Assembly (NCBI GenBank): GCA_934747265.1
Contig: CAKVGI010000013.1
Span: 1 to 30,199, forward strand
Direction of reading: 5' to 3'
DNA from: an uncultured Rickettsiales bacterium
GTDB lineage: Bacteria > Pseudomonadota > Alphaproteobacteria > Rickettsiales > UBA1997
DNA: 30,199 bases
Position 1 is the first letter of the stretch. Every line of letters begins with the position of its first letter. Position numbers and translations under genes: made by a program. Shown here one piece after another: positions 15,569 to 22,853 of the stretch. The notes under the pieces were generated by a model. The model was not told where the DNA came from. It searched no databases and saw only the letters and a list, made by a program, of their open reading frames with translations.

Positions 15569-16063
15569 ATGAAAAAATATATTTATACATTTTTAGTATT
15601 TTTTATTTCAATGATGGATTTTGCGTTTTCCGCTAGTCCAATATCTGTACATAAAAATTGGACATTATTTAAATCTGTTGTAAATAAAAAAGAAATGTGT
15701 TATATAGTTTCATTACCAACAAAGAAAGAAGGTAATTATAAAAGAAGAGGCGAACCTTACGCTTTGGTATCTAGAATAAAGGGTTCTGACTATGATGAAG
15801 TAAGTATGAGTTCTGGTTTTTTGTATGATCCAGATAAAGATATAGAAGTTTCAATATCTAAAAGAAAATTTCCTATGTTTTCAAATGAAGAGAAAGCTTG
15901 GGCTTATGATAGAAATGATGATGTAGAAATGGTAAAATATATGAAAAAAGGTACCTCAATGAATGTTGTCGGGTATTCAAAGTTGGGTTTTATGGCTAAT
16001 GATACTTATTCTTTAATGGGATTTTCAGAAGCTTATGATAACATGATAAAATTATGCAAATAA
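15569..16063 (+). CDS. Invasion-associated locus B (IalB)-like periplasmic protein
   Basis: A 164-residue protein with a Sec signal peptide (M-K-K-Y-I-Y-T-F-L-V-F-F) cleaved near A-F-S-A. The mature part follows the IalB pattern: N-W-T-L-F, M-C-Y-I-V-S-L-P, V-S-M-S-S-G-F, I-S-K-R-K-F-P-M-F, K-A-W-A-Y, M-K-K-G-T-S-M-N-V-V-G-Y-S, Y-S-L-M-G-F-S-E-A and a C-terminal I-K-L-C. The Cys near the start and the one at the end would pair as in the family. IalB is linked to erythrocyte entry in Bartonella, but homologues are common in alphaproteobacteria without a known role. GGTGGTGTT precedes the ATG. Confidence 0.8.
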   Translation: MKKYIYTFLVFFISMMDFAFSASPISVHKNWTLFKSVVNKKEMCYIVSLPTKKEGNYKRRGEPYALVSRIKGSDYDEVSMSSGFLYDPDKDIEVSISKRKFPMFSNEEKAWAYDRNDDVEMVKYMKKGTSMNVVGYSKLGFMANDTYSLMGFSEAYDNMIKLCK

Positions 16064-16074
16064 AATATTGAAAT

Positions 16075-16899
16075 ATGGCAAAGAAAAAACAAAAATTAGA
16101 TACAAGGCTTTTCATAATTAGAAATACAAGAAAGACTTTGAAATATTATTTTAAAAATATATTTTATATTCTTTTTATGAATTTTGCTGTTTTTTATGCT
16201 TTTAATGTTTTTTTTAAATATAAATATACGACAATAATTTTATCACTAGCAAAGAGCGATACTTTGTTATTTAAAATATTATATTATGGGATATTTTTGT
16301 TAATTTTTTATACAATAAAAATAATATTGTATGGTAATACAATATATATAATGAGAAAAGATGGAAAAAATGATATAAAAGATTTGTTTTCAATAGTATC
16401 GAGAAGATTTTTATCTACTTTGGGAACTTTTATTTTCTATATATTTACTGTTATATTTTTTACTTGTTTATTGGTTTTGCCTGGTATTATGTTTGCGTTT
16501 TATTTTTTCTTTGCGATGTATTTAAGTTCTCTTGGCGATCTAAATGAAGATAATAAAATGTTGAATGGAGCAAAAGCTTTGGGTAGAAGCTATCGTTTAG
16601 TTAAAGGGAATTTATTTAGATTTATGTTTATGACATTTGTTATTGTTTTTTTGGCACTTTTTGTTGAAAAAACTATAATTGCGATTTTTGTTGATATTCT
16701 TGAAATTGAATTGAGTAGTTTCACTTTGAATGCAATTAGATTAATGGCTTTTGATATGCTTATTATATATACTTCTTTGTTATTTAATAAACTGGAAGGC
16801 ATTGAAAATGATGTATTGGAGGAAAAAGCTTTCAAAAAAGATCAACAGGAAGAACTTATGATGAGAGAAGCTGCTGTTAATCAATTTAAAAAGAGGTAG
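16075..16899 (+). CDS. Multi-pass inner-membrane protein, unknown function
   Basis: A 274-residue protein with a basic N-terminus and about five or six hydrophobic helices (around residues 28-50, 65-85, 110-155, 180-205 and 215-235), ending in a charged Glu/Lys/Gln-rich cytoplasmic tail. The P-G-I-M-F-A-F-Y-F-F-F-A-M-Y segment followed by G-A-K-A-L-G-R-S-Y-R-L-V-K-G-N is like the 'PGI…W…A…S..L..G' core of DUF975/YciC-type membrane proteins, but the match is loose. It lies 11 bp after the IalB-like gene and 6 bp before tatD, so it is in the operon. No function is assigned. Confidence 0.75.
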   Translation: MAKKKQKLDTRLFIIRNTRKTLKYYFKNIFYILFMNFAVFYAFNVFFKYKYTTIILSLAKSDTLLFKILYYGIFLLIFYTIKIILYGNTIYIMRKDGKNDIKDLFSIVSRRFLSTLGTFIFYIFTVIFFTCLLVLPGIMFAFYFFFAMYLSSLGDLNEDNKMLNGAKALGRSYRLVKGNLFRFMFMTFVIVFLALFVEKTIIAIFVDILEIELSSFTLNAIRLMAFDMLIIYTSLLFNKLEGIENDVLEEKAFKKDQQEELMMREAAVNQFKKR

Positions 16900-16905
16900 G
16901 TTTTA

Positions 16906-17700
16906 ATGTATAACTTTTTGGTTGATTCCCATTGTCATTTAAATATGTTGCAGGATGAAAAAAATTTATCACCTGTTGATGTAATAGCAAAAGCTGATGA
17001 AAAAGGTGTAAAAATTATTAATAATATTTGTACTGATGTTGATGAATTTGATAAAGTTTTAAATTTAAGTAAGCAATTTAAAAATGTTTATACAACAATA
17101 GGCGTACATCCGTCAAATACAGAAAATAAAATTCCAACATTAGATTTGCTTTTACGATATTTGTCTGATGATAATGTTATAGGAATTGGGGAAAGTGGCT
17201 TAGAATATTTTTATGAACCAATAGATAAAGTAAAGCAAAAAAAAAATTTTGAAATACATATAGAAGCATCAAGAAAAACAAAATTGCCATTAGTGATACA
17301 TTCCAGAAATGCTGATGATGATATGATTGATATATTGAAATCAGAAATGAAAAATGGTGAATTTAAATTTGTTTTGCATTGTTTTTCATCGGGAAAAGAT
17401 TTGTGTTGGACAGGTTTAGATTTGGATGGTTATATTTCTTTATCTGGAATTATAACTTTTAAAAATGCAGAAGATTTGAGAAATATAGTGAAAAATGTTC
17501 CGTTAAATAGAATTTTATTAGAAACTGATTCTCCATTTTTAGCTCCAACTCCTTTTAGAGGAAAAATTAATGAACCTTGTCATGTAAAAGATATAGCCAA
17601 TTATTTAGTAGACTTTTTAAAAATTGATTTTAATATAATCCAAGAGAATACTACTAAAAATTTTCTGAGGCTATTTAGTAAAGTTAATTACGGGAGTTGA
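16906..17700 (+). CDS. tatD: TatD family metal-dependent hydrolase (DNase)
   Basis: A 264-residue TIM-barrel hydrolase. The metal ligands are in place: D-S-H-C-H-L at residues 7-12, G-E-S-G-L-E-Y (usual GEIGLDY), L-P-L-V-I-H-S-R, L-H-C-F-S-S-G, and L-E-T-D-S-P-F-L-A-P near the end. TatD enzymes are magnesium-dependent 3'-5' exonucleases acting on DNA, RNA or damaged DNA. GAGGTAGG is a clear ribosome binding site about 6 bases before the ATG. The stop TGA at 17698-17700 abuts the next gene (1 bp gap) and is one of the cases showing that TGA terminates translation here. Confidence 0.92.
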   Translation: MYNFLVDSHCHLNMLQDEKNLSPVDVIAKADEKGVKIINNICTDVDEFDKVLNLSKQFKNVYTTIGVHPSNTENKIPTLDLLLRYLSDDNVIGIGESGLEYFYEPIDKVKQKKNFEIHIEASRKTKLPLVIHSRNADDDMIDILKSEMKNGEFKFVLHCFSSGKDLCWTGLDLDGYISLSGIITFKNAEDLRNIVKNVPLNRILLETDSPFLAPTPFRGKINEPCHVKDIANYLVDFLKIDFNIIQENTTKNFLRLFSKVNYGS

Positions 17701-17701
17701 T

Positions 17702-18319
17702 ATGAAAAACCTAATATATTCATTTATAATAATATTTTCCTTTATACAATGTTCTTATGGAGCTAAGGTCGGTGATTATATAAAAATAGCACAAAATAGT
17801 AAAAGTGATAGCAAGGTATTGGATATAAATTCTAATTCTGTTAATAAAATTTTAAAAGAAACGATGTCATCTGTACAAGAAGATGTTATGAAGCAAGTAA
17901 ATACAGAAATAAGTAAAGTTCAAGAAAATTTACAAGGAAATGTTGATAAGGTATTAAATAAATTTGATAGTCAAATTCAAGAGACGGTTGATAGAGTTAA
18001 CAATAATATAATTGGAAAAGCTGAAAAATTAGTTAATGATGCAACCAATGAATATAATAATTTAATAAAAACAAAAAACAACATTATAAGTATGGTTGAA
18101 AAAATTATTAATAATTTGCCATCGTATATGTTGATCGCTAAAATTGTTGGATGTGTAATTTTGTTAATAATTGTTTTACTTATCTTTTTATTCTGGAAAA
18201 GCTTTAAGAGAGCGAAAGGTATGCTTGATAGTATAAGGAATGTAGATACAAAAGAATTAAACAAGAAGTTGGAGGAAATTAATTTAAAATTAGATAAAAT
18301 TTTATCTAGAAATGAATAA
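17702..18319 (+). CDS. Exported coiled-coil protein with C-terminal membrane anchor
   Basis: A 205-residue protein not matched to a named family. It has a signal peptide (L-I-Y-S-F-I-I-I-F-S-F-I-Q-C-S-Y-G-A), a long helical/coiled-coil part (about 45-125) rich in Gln, Asn and Val with an amphipathic pattern, a strong membrane helix (C-V-I-L-L-I-I-V-L-L-I-F-L-F-W, about 152-166), then a basic juxtamembrane K-S-F-K-R-A-K and a short second coiled coil. If the signal is cleaved, the large coiled coil is periplasmic and the tail cytoplasmic. The next gene has the same architecture in shorter form. Confidence 0.75.
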   Translation: MKNLIYSFIIIFSFIQCSYGAKVGDYIKIAQNSKSDSKVLDINSNSVNKILKETMSSVQEDVMKQVNTEISKVQENLQGNVDKVLNKFDSQIQETVDRVNNNIIGKAEKLVNDATNEYNNLIKTKNNIISMVEKIINNLPSYMLIAKIVGCVILLIIVLLIFLFWKSFKRAKGMLDSIRNVDTKELNKKLEEINLKLDKILSRNE

Positions 18320-18339
18320 TTTTGCCAAAGGGGTTTAAA

Positions 18340-18825
18340 ATGAAAAAAATATATGCATTTTTATTCTTAGTTTTATGTATGTTTTTTAGCACTCTTAATG
18401 CAGTTGAAAATACACAAAATAAGAAACAATTTGACAACATAGAACAGTCTTTGAGGGGGGATTTTAGACTTTTTCTTGAAGAAATAAATATTGAGAGAGA
18501 AAGAGGCTTTAAAGAATCTGAAATTATAACTGCTAGAATGAAAGGAATTTTACAAGATACAAAAAGTCTTATAGAAGAAAGCAGAAAGGAACTAAAAGAA
18601 ATTAGCTATTCAGAAAATAGAAATTTGCTTATTGCAAGTATATTTTTGTGGATTTCTATAACGGTTTTTATTATAATGAATTTAGTTTTTGCGAATAATT
18701 TGAAAAAAGAATTGTATTTTTTAAGAAATGGACTTTTAAGGAGTGAAATAAAAGAAAATATGGTTAATTTATCGAACCAATTATATGATTTAAACGAAAA
18801 ATTAAAATTAACAAATAAGGAGTAA
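18340..18825 (+). CDS. Exported coiled-coil protein with single membrane helix
   Basis: The frame is open from a TTG at 18322, but the better start is ATG 18340: AAGGGG lies 7 bases before it and it gives a proper signal peptide (M-K-K-I-Y-A-F-L-F-L-V-L-C-M-F-F-S-T-L-N-A). The 161-residue product has a charged helical segment (about 30-90), a membrane helix (L-L-I-A-S-I-F-L-W-I-S-I-T-V-F-I-I-M), and a cytoplasmic coiled coil (L-S-N-Q-L-Y-D-L-N-E-K-L). The topology copies the preceding gene, so the two may be partners in one envelope complex (inference). No family recognised. Confidence 0.75.
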   Translation: MKKIYAFLFLVLCMFFSTLNAVENTQNKKQFDNIEQSLRGDFRLFLEEINIERERGFKESEIITARMKGILQDTKSLIEESRKELKEISYSENRNLLIASIFLWISITVFIIMNLVFANNLKKELYFLRNGLLRSEIKENMVNLSNQLYDLNEKLKLTNKE

Positions 18826-18831
18826 GATTGT

Positions 18832-19143
18832 ATGAATATACAGCAAATAATGAAGCAAGCTCAACAAATGCAACGAAAATTACAAGAGAATCAAGCTATA
18901 TTAGAAAAGAAGGAATTTGAAGGTAATGCTTCAAATGGGTATGTAAAAATTGTTATGATGGGAACTGGACTTGTAAAATCAATAAATATTAATGAAGAGC
19001 TAATCAATAAAGAAGAAAAAGACGTTCTTGAAGATCTATTGGTTGTAGCTTTTAATGATGCGCGAAAAAAACTTGATGAAGAAACAAATTCAAGTATGAA
19101 TGCTGCAACCGGTGGATTAAATAATATTAAATTACCGTTTTAA
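18832..19143 (+). CDS. ybaB: YbaB/EbfC family nucleoid-associated protein
   Basis: A 103-residue dimeric DNA-binding protein of the YbaB/EbfC family. Visible features are the N-terminal Gln/Met-rich helix (M-K-Q-A-Q-Q-M-Q-R-K-L-Q), the central E-G-N-A-S-N-G-Y-V-K-I strand ('vxgxaGgGxVxV'), I-N-I-N-E-E-L, and A-F-N-D-A-R-K-K-L-D-E-E. In most alphaproteobacteria ybaB sits between dnaX and recR; here it follows a pair of membrane proteins and precedes a hydrolase-like gene, so that conserved cluster is broken. Start ATG 18834-ish is preceded by AAGGAG in the previous gene's end; the reading given begins at 18832. Confidence 0.92.
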   Translation: MNIQQIMKQAQQMQRKLQENQAILEKKEFEGNASNGYVKIVMMGTGLVKSININEELINKEEKDVLEDLLVVAFNDARKKLDEETNSSMNAATGGLNNIKLPF

Positions 19144-19145
19144 TT

Positions 19146-19898
19146 ATGATAGATGTAATTTTTAAAGGTCCATATTGTAAGTTAAAGGGAAAATTTTATC
19201 AGGATCAAAATTTAACTTCGCCTGTGGTTCTAATTTTATATCCAGAATCAAAAACTGACGAAATACCAGAATCTGTAAATTCTGTTGCCTCATTAATGAA
19301 AGAAAATGGATTTTCGGTATTTTTATTTAATTTTAGTAGAATTGAAAATGATGTAAAAATTGAACTTGATCAATCACAAAAAAAAGAACAAGAATTATTT
19401 GAAGTTATTTCAGTTTTAAATTGGCTTAACGAAAAGTATTATGATGGAAAAATTTTATGGTTATTTTCCTTTTTTTCAACATGTTCCGTTGGATTGCAAG
19501 TTGTTATGAGAAGGCCAGAAATTACAGATTATATACTATTTTCTCCGCCAGCAAAAATGAAAGATTTTAGTTTTGTAGTACCTTGCTCCTCAACTGGTTT
19601 AATTGTTTATGAGGAAAACATACCAAATTCAGTAGAAGAAATAACAGAAAAATTATCAAGCAAAAGTGATTCGCATATAGAGACTATACCACTTGAAGAT
19701 GTTAATATTTCAAAAAATGAAAATATAGATGAATTAATTGAACTGCTTGGTGAATATATTAAAAAGAGATTATCAGAAGATAGTGGTAAAATTAAGAAAA
19801 TAAAAAGAGATAGAAGGCGAAGAAAAAAGAAGAAAAATCCGATAGAGGAAGAAAAAAGTATTCATGTAGTTCCAATTAAAAGTTTAGATTTTGATTAA
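19146..19898 (+). CDS. Degenerate alpha/beta-hydrolase (COG2945-like) with basic C-terminal tail
   Basis: The 250 residues follow the COG2945 alpha/beta-hydrolase pattern: G-P-Y-C-K-L-K-G-K-F-Y at the start, F-S-V-F-L-F-N-F (~58-63), R-R-P-E-I (122-126), S-P-P-A-K-M-K-D-F-S-F (133-143), P-C-S-S-T-G-L-I-V (146-154) and L-G-E-Y-I-K-K-R-L (201-209). The active-site positions are eroded: the usual 'HPHP' is Y-P-E-S, the nucleophile elbow GxSxG is L-F-S-F-F (Ser108 without the glycines), the acid loop is Y-E-E-N, and the 'NHFF' His is absent. It is therefore probably not a hydrolase. After residue 214 comes a strongly basic stretch (Lys/Arg at 215-230), which could bind nucleic acid or membrane. 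It starts 2 bp after ybaB. Confidence 0.75.
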   Translation: MIDVIFKGPYCKLKGKFYQDQNLTSPVVLILYPESKTDEIPESVNSVASLMKENGFSVFLFNFSRIENDVKIELDQSQKKEQELFEVISVLNWLNEKYYDGKILWLFSFFSTCSVGLQVVMRRPEITDYILFSPPAKMKDFSFVVPCSSTGLIVYEENIPNSVEEITEKLSSKSDSHIETIPLEDVNISKNENIDELIELLGEYIKKRLSEDSGKIKKIKRDRRRRKKKKNPIEEEKSIHVVPIKSLDFD

Positions 19899-19968
19899 TT
19901 TGTTATACTTCCATATTTTGCCTATTTTATTATAAATTTTTTTGTATAAATAATATAATTAAGGCATC

Positions 19969-20172
19969 ATGGAAGTATTGACATTTATCCAAAATCATTA
20001 CGATGAACTTTTAGCAATAATCGGTGGCGTTGTATCAATAGCTACAATTATAGTTAAACTTACACCAACGGACAAAGATAATAAAGTATTAGAAAAAATA
20101 ATAAACTTTTTAGCAAAGTTTAGTATCATTAATACAAAAGAAGATCAAAAGAAAATAAATAATGCTAAATAA
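19969..20172 (+). CDS. Holin-like small membrane protein (phage-type)
   Basis: A 67-residue protein with one hydrophobic segment (L-L-A-I-I-G-G-V-V-S-I-A-T-I-I-V) followed by K-L-T-P-T-D-K-D-N-K-V-L-E-K-I. The 'KLTPTxxDNxxLxKI' stretch with a short helix ending in F-S-I is the pattern of small phage/prophage holin-like proteins of alphaproteobacteria. A holin would permeabilise the inner membrane and release or activate an endolysin. Its last bases overlap the start of the Rz-like gene (20162). No endolysin gene is seen nearby. The function is inferred from sequence pattern and from the two spanin-like genes that follow. Confidence 0.65.
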   Translation: MEVLTFIQNHYDELLAIIGGVVSIATIIVKLTPTDKDNKVLEKIINFLAKFSIINTKEDQKKINNAK

Positions 20173-20356
20173 TATATTGATTATAATAGGCTTGTTATTT
20201 GCAAGTCTATTATCTTATTTTTCTTACAAATATGGTAAGAACAAAAAAGAAAATGAAATTCTAAAAAATAATGAAGAACTTAAAAGGATATTTAAAGATA
20301 ATACTATTAATGGTAATGATGACTTATTTAATAAGCTGTCAAAAGGTAATTTCTAA
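20162..20356 (+). CDS. Rz-like inner-membrane spanin
   Basis: A 64-residue protein: N-terminal membrane helix (I-L-I-I-I-G-L-L-F-A-S-L-L), Lys/Glu-rich helix (K-K-E-N-E-I-L-K-N-N-E-E-L-K), and a tail N-G-N-D-D-L-F-N-K-L-S-K-G-N-F, which resembles the 'D.LLDRLRKGxF' ending common in phage Rz-like proteins. The gene overlaps the end of the holin-like gene by 11 bp and holds the start of the Rz1-like gene in another frame. With the two neighbours it forms a compact three-gene lysis unit. It is smaller than lambda Rz, so the assignment rests mainly on topology and on the nested partner. Confidence 0.65.
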   Translation: MLNNILIIIGLLFASLLSYFSYKYGKNKKENEILKNNEELKRIFKDNTINGNDDLFNKLSKGNF

Positions 20357-20501
20357 TTCTTGTCCAGATTTAGTACATTATACTATTGAAGAACAAAGAG
20401 AATTAGAAAAGACTTTAAAAGAAATCAATAAACCAATACTTAATAAATACATTATTGATTATGGAAATTTGAGAGATAAAATAAAGATGTGTAATAAATA
20501 A
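20271..20501 (+). CDS. Rz1-like outer-membrane spanin lipoprotein, nested in the Rz-like gene
   Basis: A 76-residue protein in a different frame from the gene above, overlapping it by 86 bp. It has a lipoprotein signal (M-K-N-L-K-G-Y-L-K-I-I-L-L-M-V-M-M) with lipobox Y-L-I-S-C, Cys23. The short mature part reads N-S-C-P-D-L-V-H-Y, then E-L-E-K-T-L-K, and D-Y-G-N-L-R-D-K-I-K-M-C near the end. The Cys-Pro start and 'DYxxLRxxxxxC' ending are typical of phage Rz1/spanin lipoproteins. Rz1 pairs with Rz across the periplasm to fuse the membranes in the last lysis step. The overlapping-frame arrangement is itself characteristic of Rz/Rz1 pairs. Confidence 0.68.
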   Translation: MKNLKGYLKIILLMVMMTYLISCQKVISNSCPDLVHYTIEEQRELEKTLKEINKPILNKYIIDYGNLRDKIKMCNK

Positions 20502-20601
20502 TACTAATATAACAAAAATAAATTCTTATAATATAATCAGCTTGAAATTATAATATTGTAATTTACAATTATCTCATATATTAATCATTTTTATAAAATA
20601 T

Positions 20602-21267
20602 ATGACTAGCAATAAAGCTTTTTCACTTGTAGAATTATCCATTGTTCTTATAATTATTGGATTGTTAGCAATTGGAATTACTGGTGGACAGAGTTTGATT
20701 GAGAACGCAAAAATTAAAAATTTAGCAAATGAAATAGATGGATGGAGAAAAGCTTTATTGATTTTTAAAGCTAAGAATGATAGATGGCCTGGTGATTTAG
20801 ATAATGATGGATTTAATGTTGGTTGGTGTGGTGGTGATGCTTGTAGAGAAAATGAAACATATACAATAAATAGTTTTCCGGAACCTTACAATAATAAAGT
20901 TCAGATTGGAGGTAGCGGACCGTATATAGAATTATATCTTAGTGGTTTGAGTAATTTTAGACCAGATCCAGATAATTTTGTTTCTCCTGCATTTCAAACT
21001 TTACCAGATTTTAAATGGCATTTTCATAGGTTTGAAGGTATATATGGTGGTCGTGAAGGCTATTTTTTAAATTTAGCTAAATCAAATACGATATGGGGAA
21101 TTTCTGATGTTGTATATAATACTAAAAAATCAAGCAATAGAATACTGTTGGGTTTAGATAAAAAATTTGATGATGGTGATAGGAAAAAAGGTAATATTAG
21201 ATTGCAACTTAGTGGAGATAAAGGACGTGAGGGTGCTAGATTTGGTTTTATGCTTACAGATTTATAA
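20602..21267 (+). CDS. Pseudopilin-like protein with prepilin cleavage/methylation motif
   Basis: A 221-residue protein with a class III prepilin leader: six residues then A-F-S-L-V-E-L-S-I-V-L-I-I-I-G-L-L, with Glu at mature position 5. The residue before the cleavage site is Ala instead of Gly. After the helix come G-G-Q-S-L-I-E-N-A-K-I and a W-R-K-A-L…R-W-P-G-D-L-D-N-D-G loop, then a variable C-terminal domain with one Cys pair. The first 45 residues are nearly the same as in the minus-strand protein at 26318-27085. Such proteins are processed by a prepilin peptidase and assembled by type IV pilus or type II secretion machinery; none of those genes is present here. Confidence 0.82.
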   Translation: MTSNKAFSLVELSIVLIIIGLLAIGITGGQSLIENAKIKNLANEIDGWRKALLIFKAKNDRWPGDLDNDGFNVGWCGGDACRENETYTINSFPEPYNNKVQIGGSGPYIELYLSGLSNFRPDPDNFVSPAFQTLPDFKWHFHRFEGIYGGREGYFLNLAKSNTIWGISDVVYNTKKSSNRILLGLDKKFDDGDRKKGNIRLQLSGDKGREGARFGFMLTDL

Positions 21268-21455
21268 ATATTAATAATATTTCAGGAAAAAATTTTAGGA
21301 AAGAGTTGGTAGTAGAAAAGGTTAAGAATAATTTATAAGATAAAAAGATTTATTAAAGTATAAAAAACTCAGTGAGCTAATTATTTTTTTAACTATATCT
21401 AGTTTATCTTTATTTTATATTTGCAAAAATTAAAAACGATTATTTCAAACCTTGA

Positions 21456-21541
21456 TGGTGGAGAGAGAAGGATTTGAACCTTCGAACGCTCACGCGGGCA
21501 GATTTACAGTCTGCTGCCATTGACCACTCGGCCACCTCTCC
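21456..21541 (-). tRNA. tRNA-Tyr (anticodon GTA), CCA encoded
   Basis: On the minus strand the acceptor stem is GGAGAGG paired with TCTCTCC, followed by discriminator A and a genomic CCA (21456-21458). The anticodon arm GCAGA-CTGTAAA-TCTGC gives GTA. A long variable arm (CCCGCGTGAGCG) and GTTCGAATC T-loop are typical of bacterial tRNA-Tyr. It lies downstream of galU on the same strand. Confidence 0.95.
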
Positions 21542-21589
21542 ACATACTATAATAAATAGTATTTTATATAAGTCAAGAAAAATAAAATT

Positions 21590-22480
21590 TTACTTTAAAA
21601 TTTTTTCATAAAATTCTTTTATAATTTTTTCAGTATTTTCTTTTGTCTTGGAATTGGTTAAGGCAAACATAATATTAGCTCTTAAATATCCATCCAAACT
21701 ACCGCAATCAAATCTGTCTTCATTAATTACAAAACCATACGTTGAACAGCTTTTTATCATTTTTTTTATTGCATCTGTAAGTTGAATTTCTCCGCCAACG
21801 CCAGCTTCTGTTTCCCTTAGATATTCAAAAATTTCTGGCTCAAAAATATATTTACCAACAACAGATAAATCTGATGGCGCTTCTTCAACTTTTGGTTTTT
21901 CTACTATATTTTGTAATTTAAGAGTATTTTGATCTTCTATATCAACTATTCCGTATTTTGAAACATCCTTTTTATTTTTTACTTTCTGAATGGCTATTAT
22001 GTTTGATTTTTCTTGTTTTTGATTATACAAATCAATCATATTTTTTAAGATATTTGAATTTTTAGAATAGAATAATTCATCAGCTAAAACTACTGCAAAT
22101 GGTTCATTTCCAACGATTTTTTCAGCGCACAAAACAGCATGCCCTAAACCCAAAGTTTCTTGTTGTCTTGTAAAGAATATTTGTCCAGCTTTTGGTAGCC
22201 AATTAACAGTTTTTTCTAATAATTCATCTTTTCTTGCTTTCGATAATTTTGATTGTAATTCGTAATTATTATCAAAATGGTCTTCTATTGTATTTTTATT
22301 TCTACCTGTTATAAAAATAAATTTTTCAATTCCAGCTTCCATAGCTTCTTCAAAAGCGTATTGAATTAAAGGTTTTTCAGCAACTGGTAGCATTTCTTTT
22401 GGAGTTGCTTTTGTAGCTGGTAAAAATCTTGTTCCTAATCCACCAACTGGAAATACAATAGTTTTTACTGTTTTTTTCAT
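21590..22480 (-). CDS. galU: UTP-glucose-1-phosphate uridylyltransferase
   Basis: GalU makes UDP-glucose, a precursor for lipopolysaccharide and other glycans. The 296-residue protein begins with V-F-P-V-G-G-L-G-T-R-F-L-P-A-T-K, followed by A-T-P-K-E-M-L-P-V, the nucleotide-binding signature. Later motifs are F-I-F-I-T-G-R-N-K, G-L-G-H-A-V-L-C-A, V-L-A-D-E-L (metal-binding Asp), I-V-E-K-P-K and G-V-G-G-E-I-Q-L-T-D-A-I. Length is the family standard. It lies alone between tRNA-Tyr and tRNA-Met. A small imperfect hairpin (ATACTA/TAGTAT, about 21544-21562) separates its 3' end from the tRNA. Confidence 0.95.
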   Translation of the reverse strand: MKKTVKTIVFPVGGLGTRFLPATKATPKEMLPVAEKPLIQYAFEEAMEAGIEKFIFITGRNKNTIEDHFDNNYELQSKLSKARKDELLEKTVNWLPKAGQIFFTRQQETLGLGHAVLCAEKIVGNEPFAVVLADELFYSKNSNILKNMIDLYNQKQEKSNIIAIQKVKNKKDVSKYGIVDIEDQNTLKLQNIVEKPKVEEAPSDLSVVGKYIFEPEIFEYLRETEAGVGGEIQLTDAIKKMIKSCSTYGFVINEDRFDCGSLDGYLRANIMFALTNSKTKENTEKIIKEFYEKILK

Positions 22481-22592
22481 AATATTTTATTTATTAAGTC
22501 TAAAAATGATTATAAATTTTGTAATATTTTTTTCAAGTAATAATCAAAAAAAGTTTGACTTTTAAAAAAACGATTAATATATTTGTAATAAT

Positions 22593-22669
22593 GGCGAGAT
22601 AGCTCAGTTGGTTAGAGCAAAGGAATCATAATCCTTGGGTCCGGGGTTCAAATCCCTGTCTCGCTACCA
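22593..22669 (+). tRNA. tRNA-Met (anticodon CAT, elongator type), CCA encoded
   Basis: The cloverleaf has acceptor GGCGAGA/TCTCGCT, D-arm GCTCAGTTGGTTAGAGC, anticodon arm AAGGA-ATCATAA-TCCTT (CAT), T-arm CGGGGTTCAAATCCCTG and terminal ACCA. There is no initiator-type GGG/CCC anticodon stem, and the sequence resembles alphaproteobacterial elongator tRNA-Met. A lysidine-modified tRNA-Ile(CAU) is the alternative and cannot be fully excluded by eye. Confidence 0.9.
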
Positions 22670-22853
22670 TTTTAGATTTCAATAATATTATTATAATAAA
22701 ATAGATTATTTTATAAGAAAGGTATTTTTTGATTGTATTAGTATTTTCAAGTATTCATCAGGTGAAATATTAATAAAGGAAAAAATATATGTTGACTTAT
22801 TTAAATGCAGTGTTAAAATGCAATTAATTTAATAATAAATATTTTTAAAATAT

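Noticed and set aside
18322..18339. TTG start at 18322 for the coiled-coil gene
   Set aside because: The AAGGGG at 18327-18332 fits the ATG at 18340, which also gives a normal signal peptide; the TTG would add an atypical P-K-G-F-K leader.
22593..22669. Initiator tRNA-Met
   Set aside because: The anticodon stem lacks the three G-C pairs of initiators and the acceptor has a G-T first pair as in alphaproteobacterial elongator tRNA-Met.
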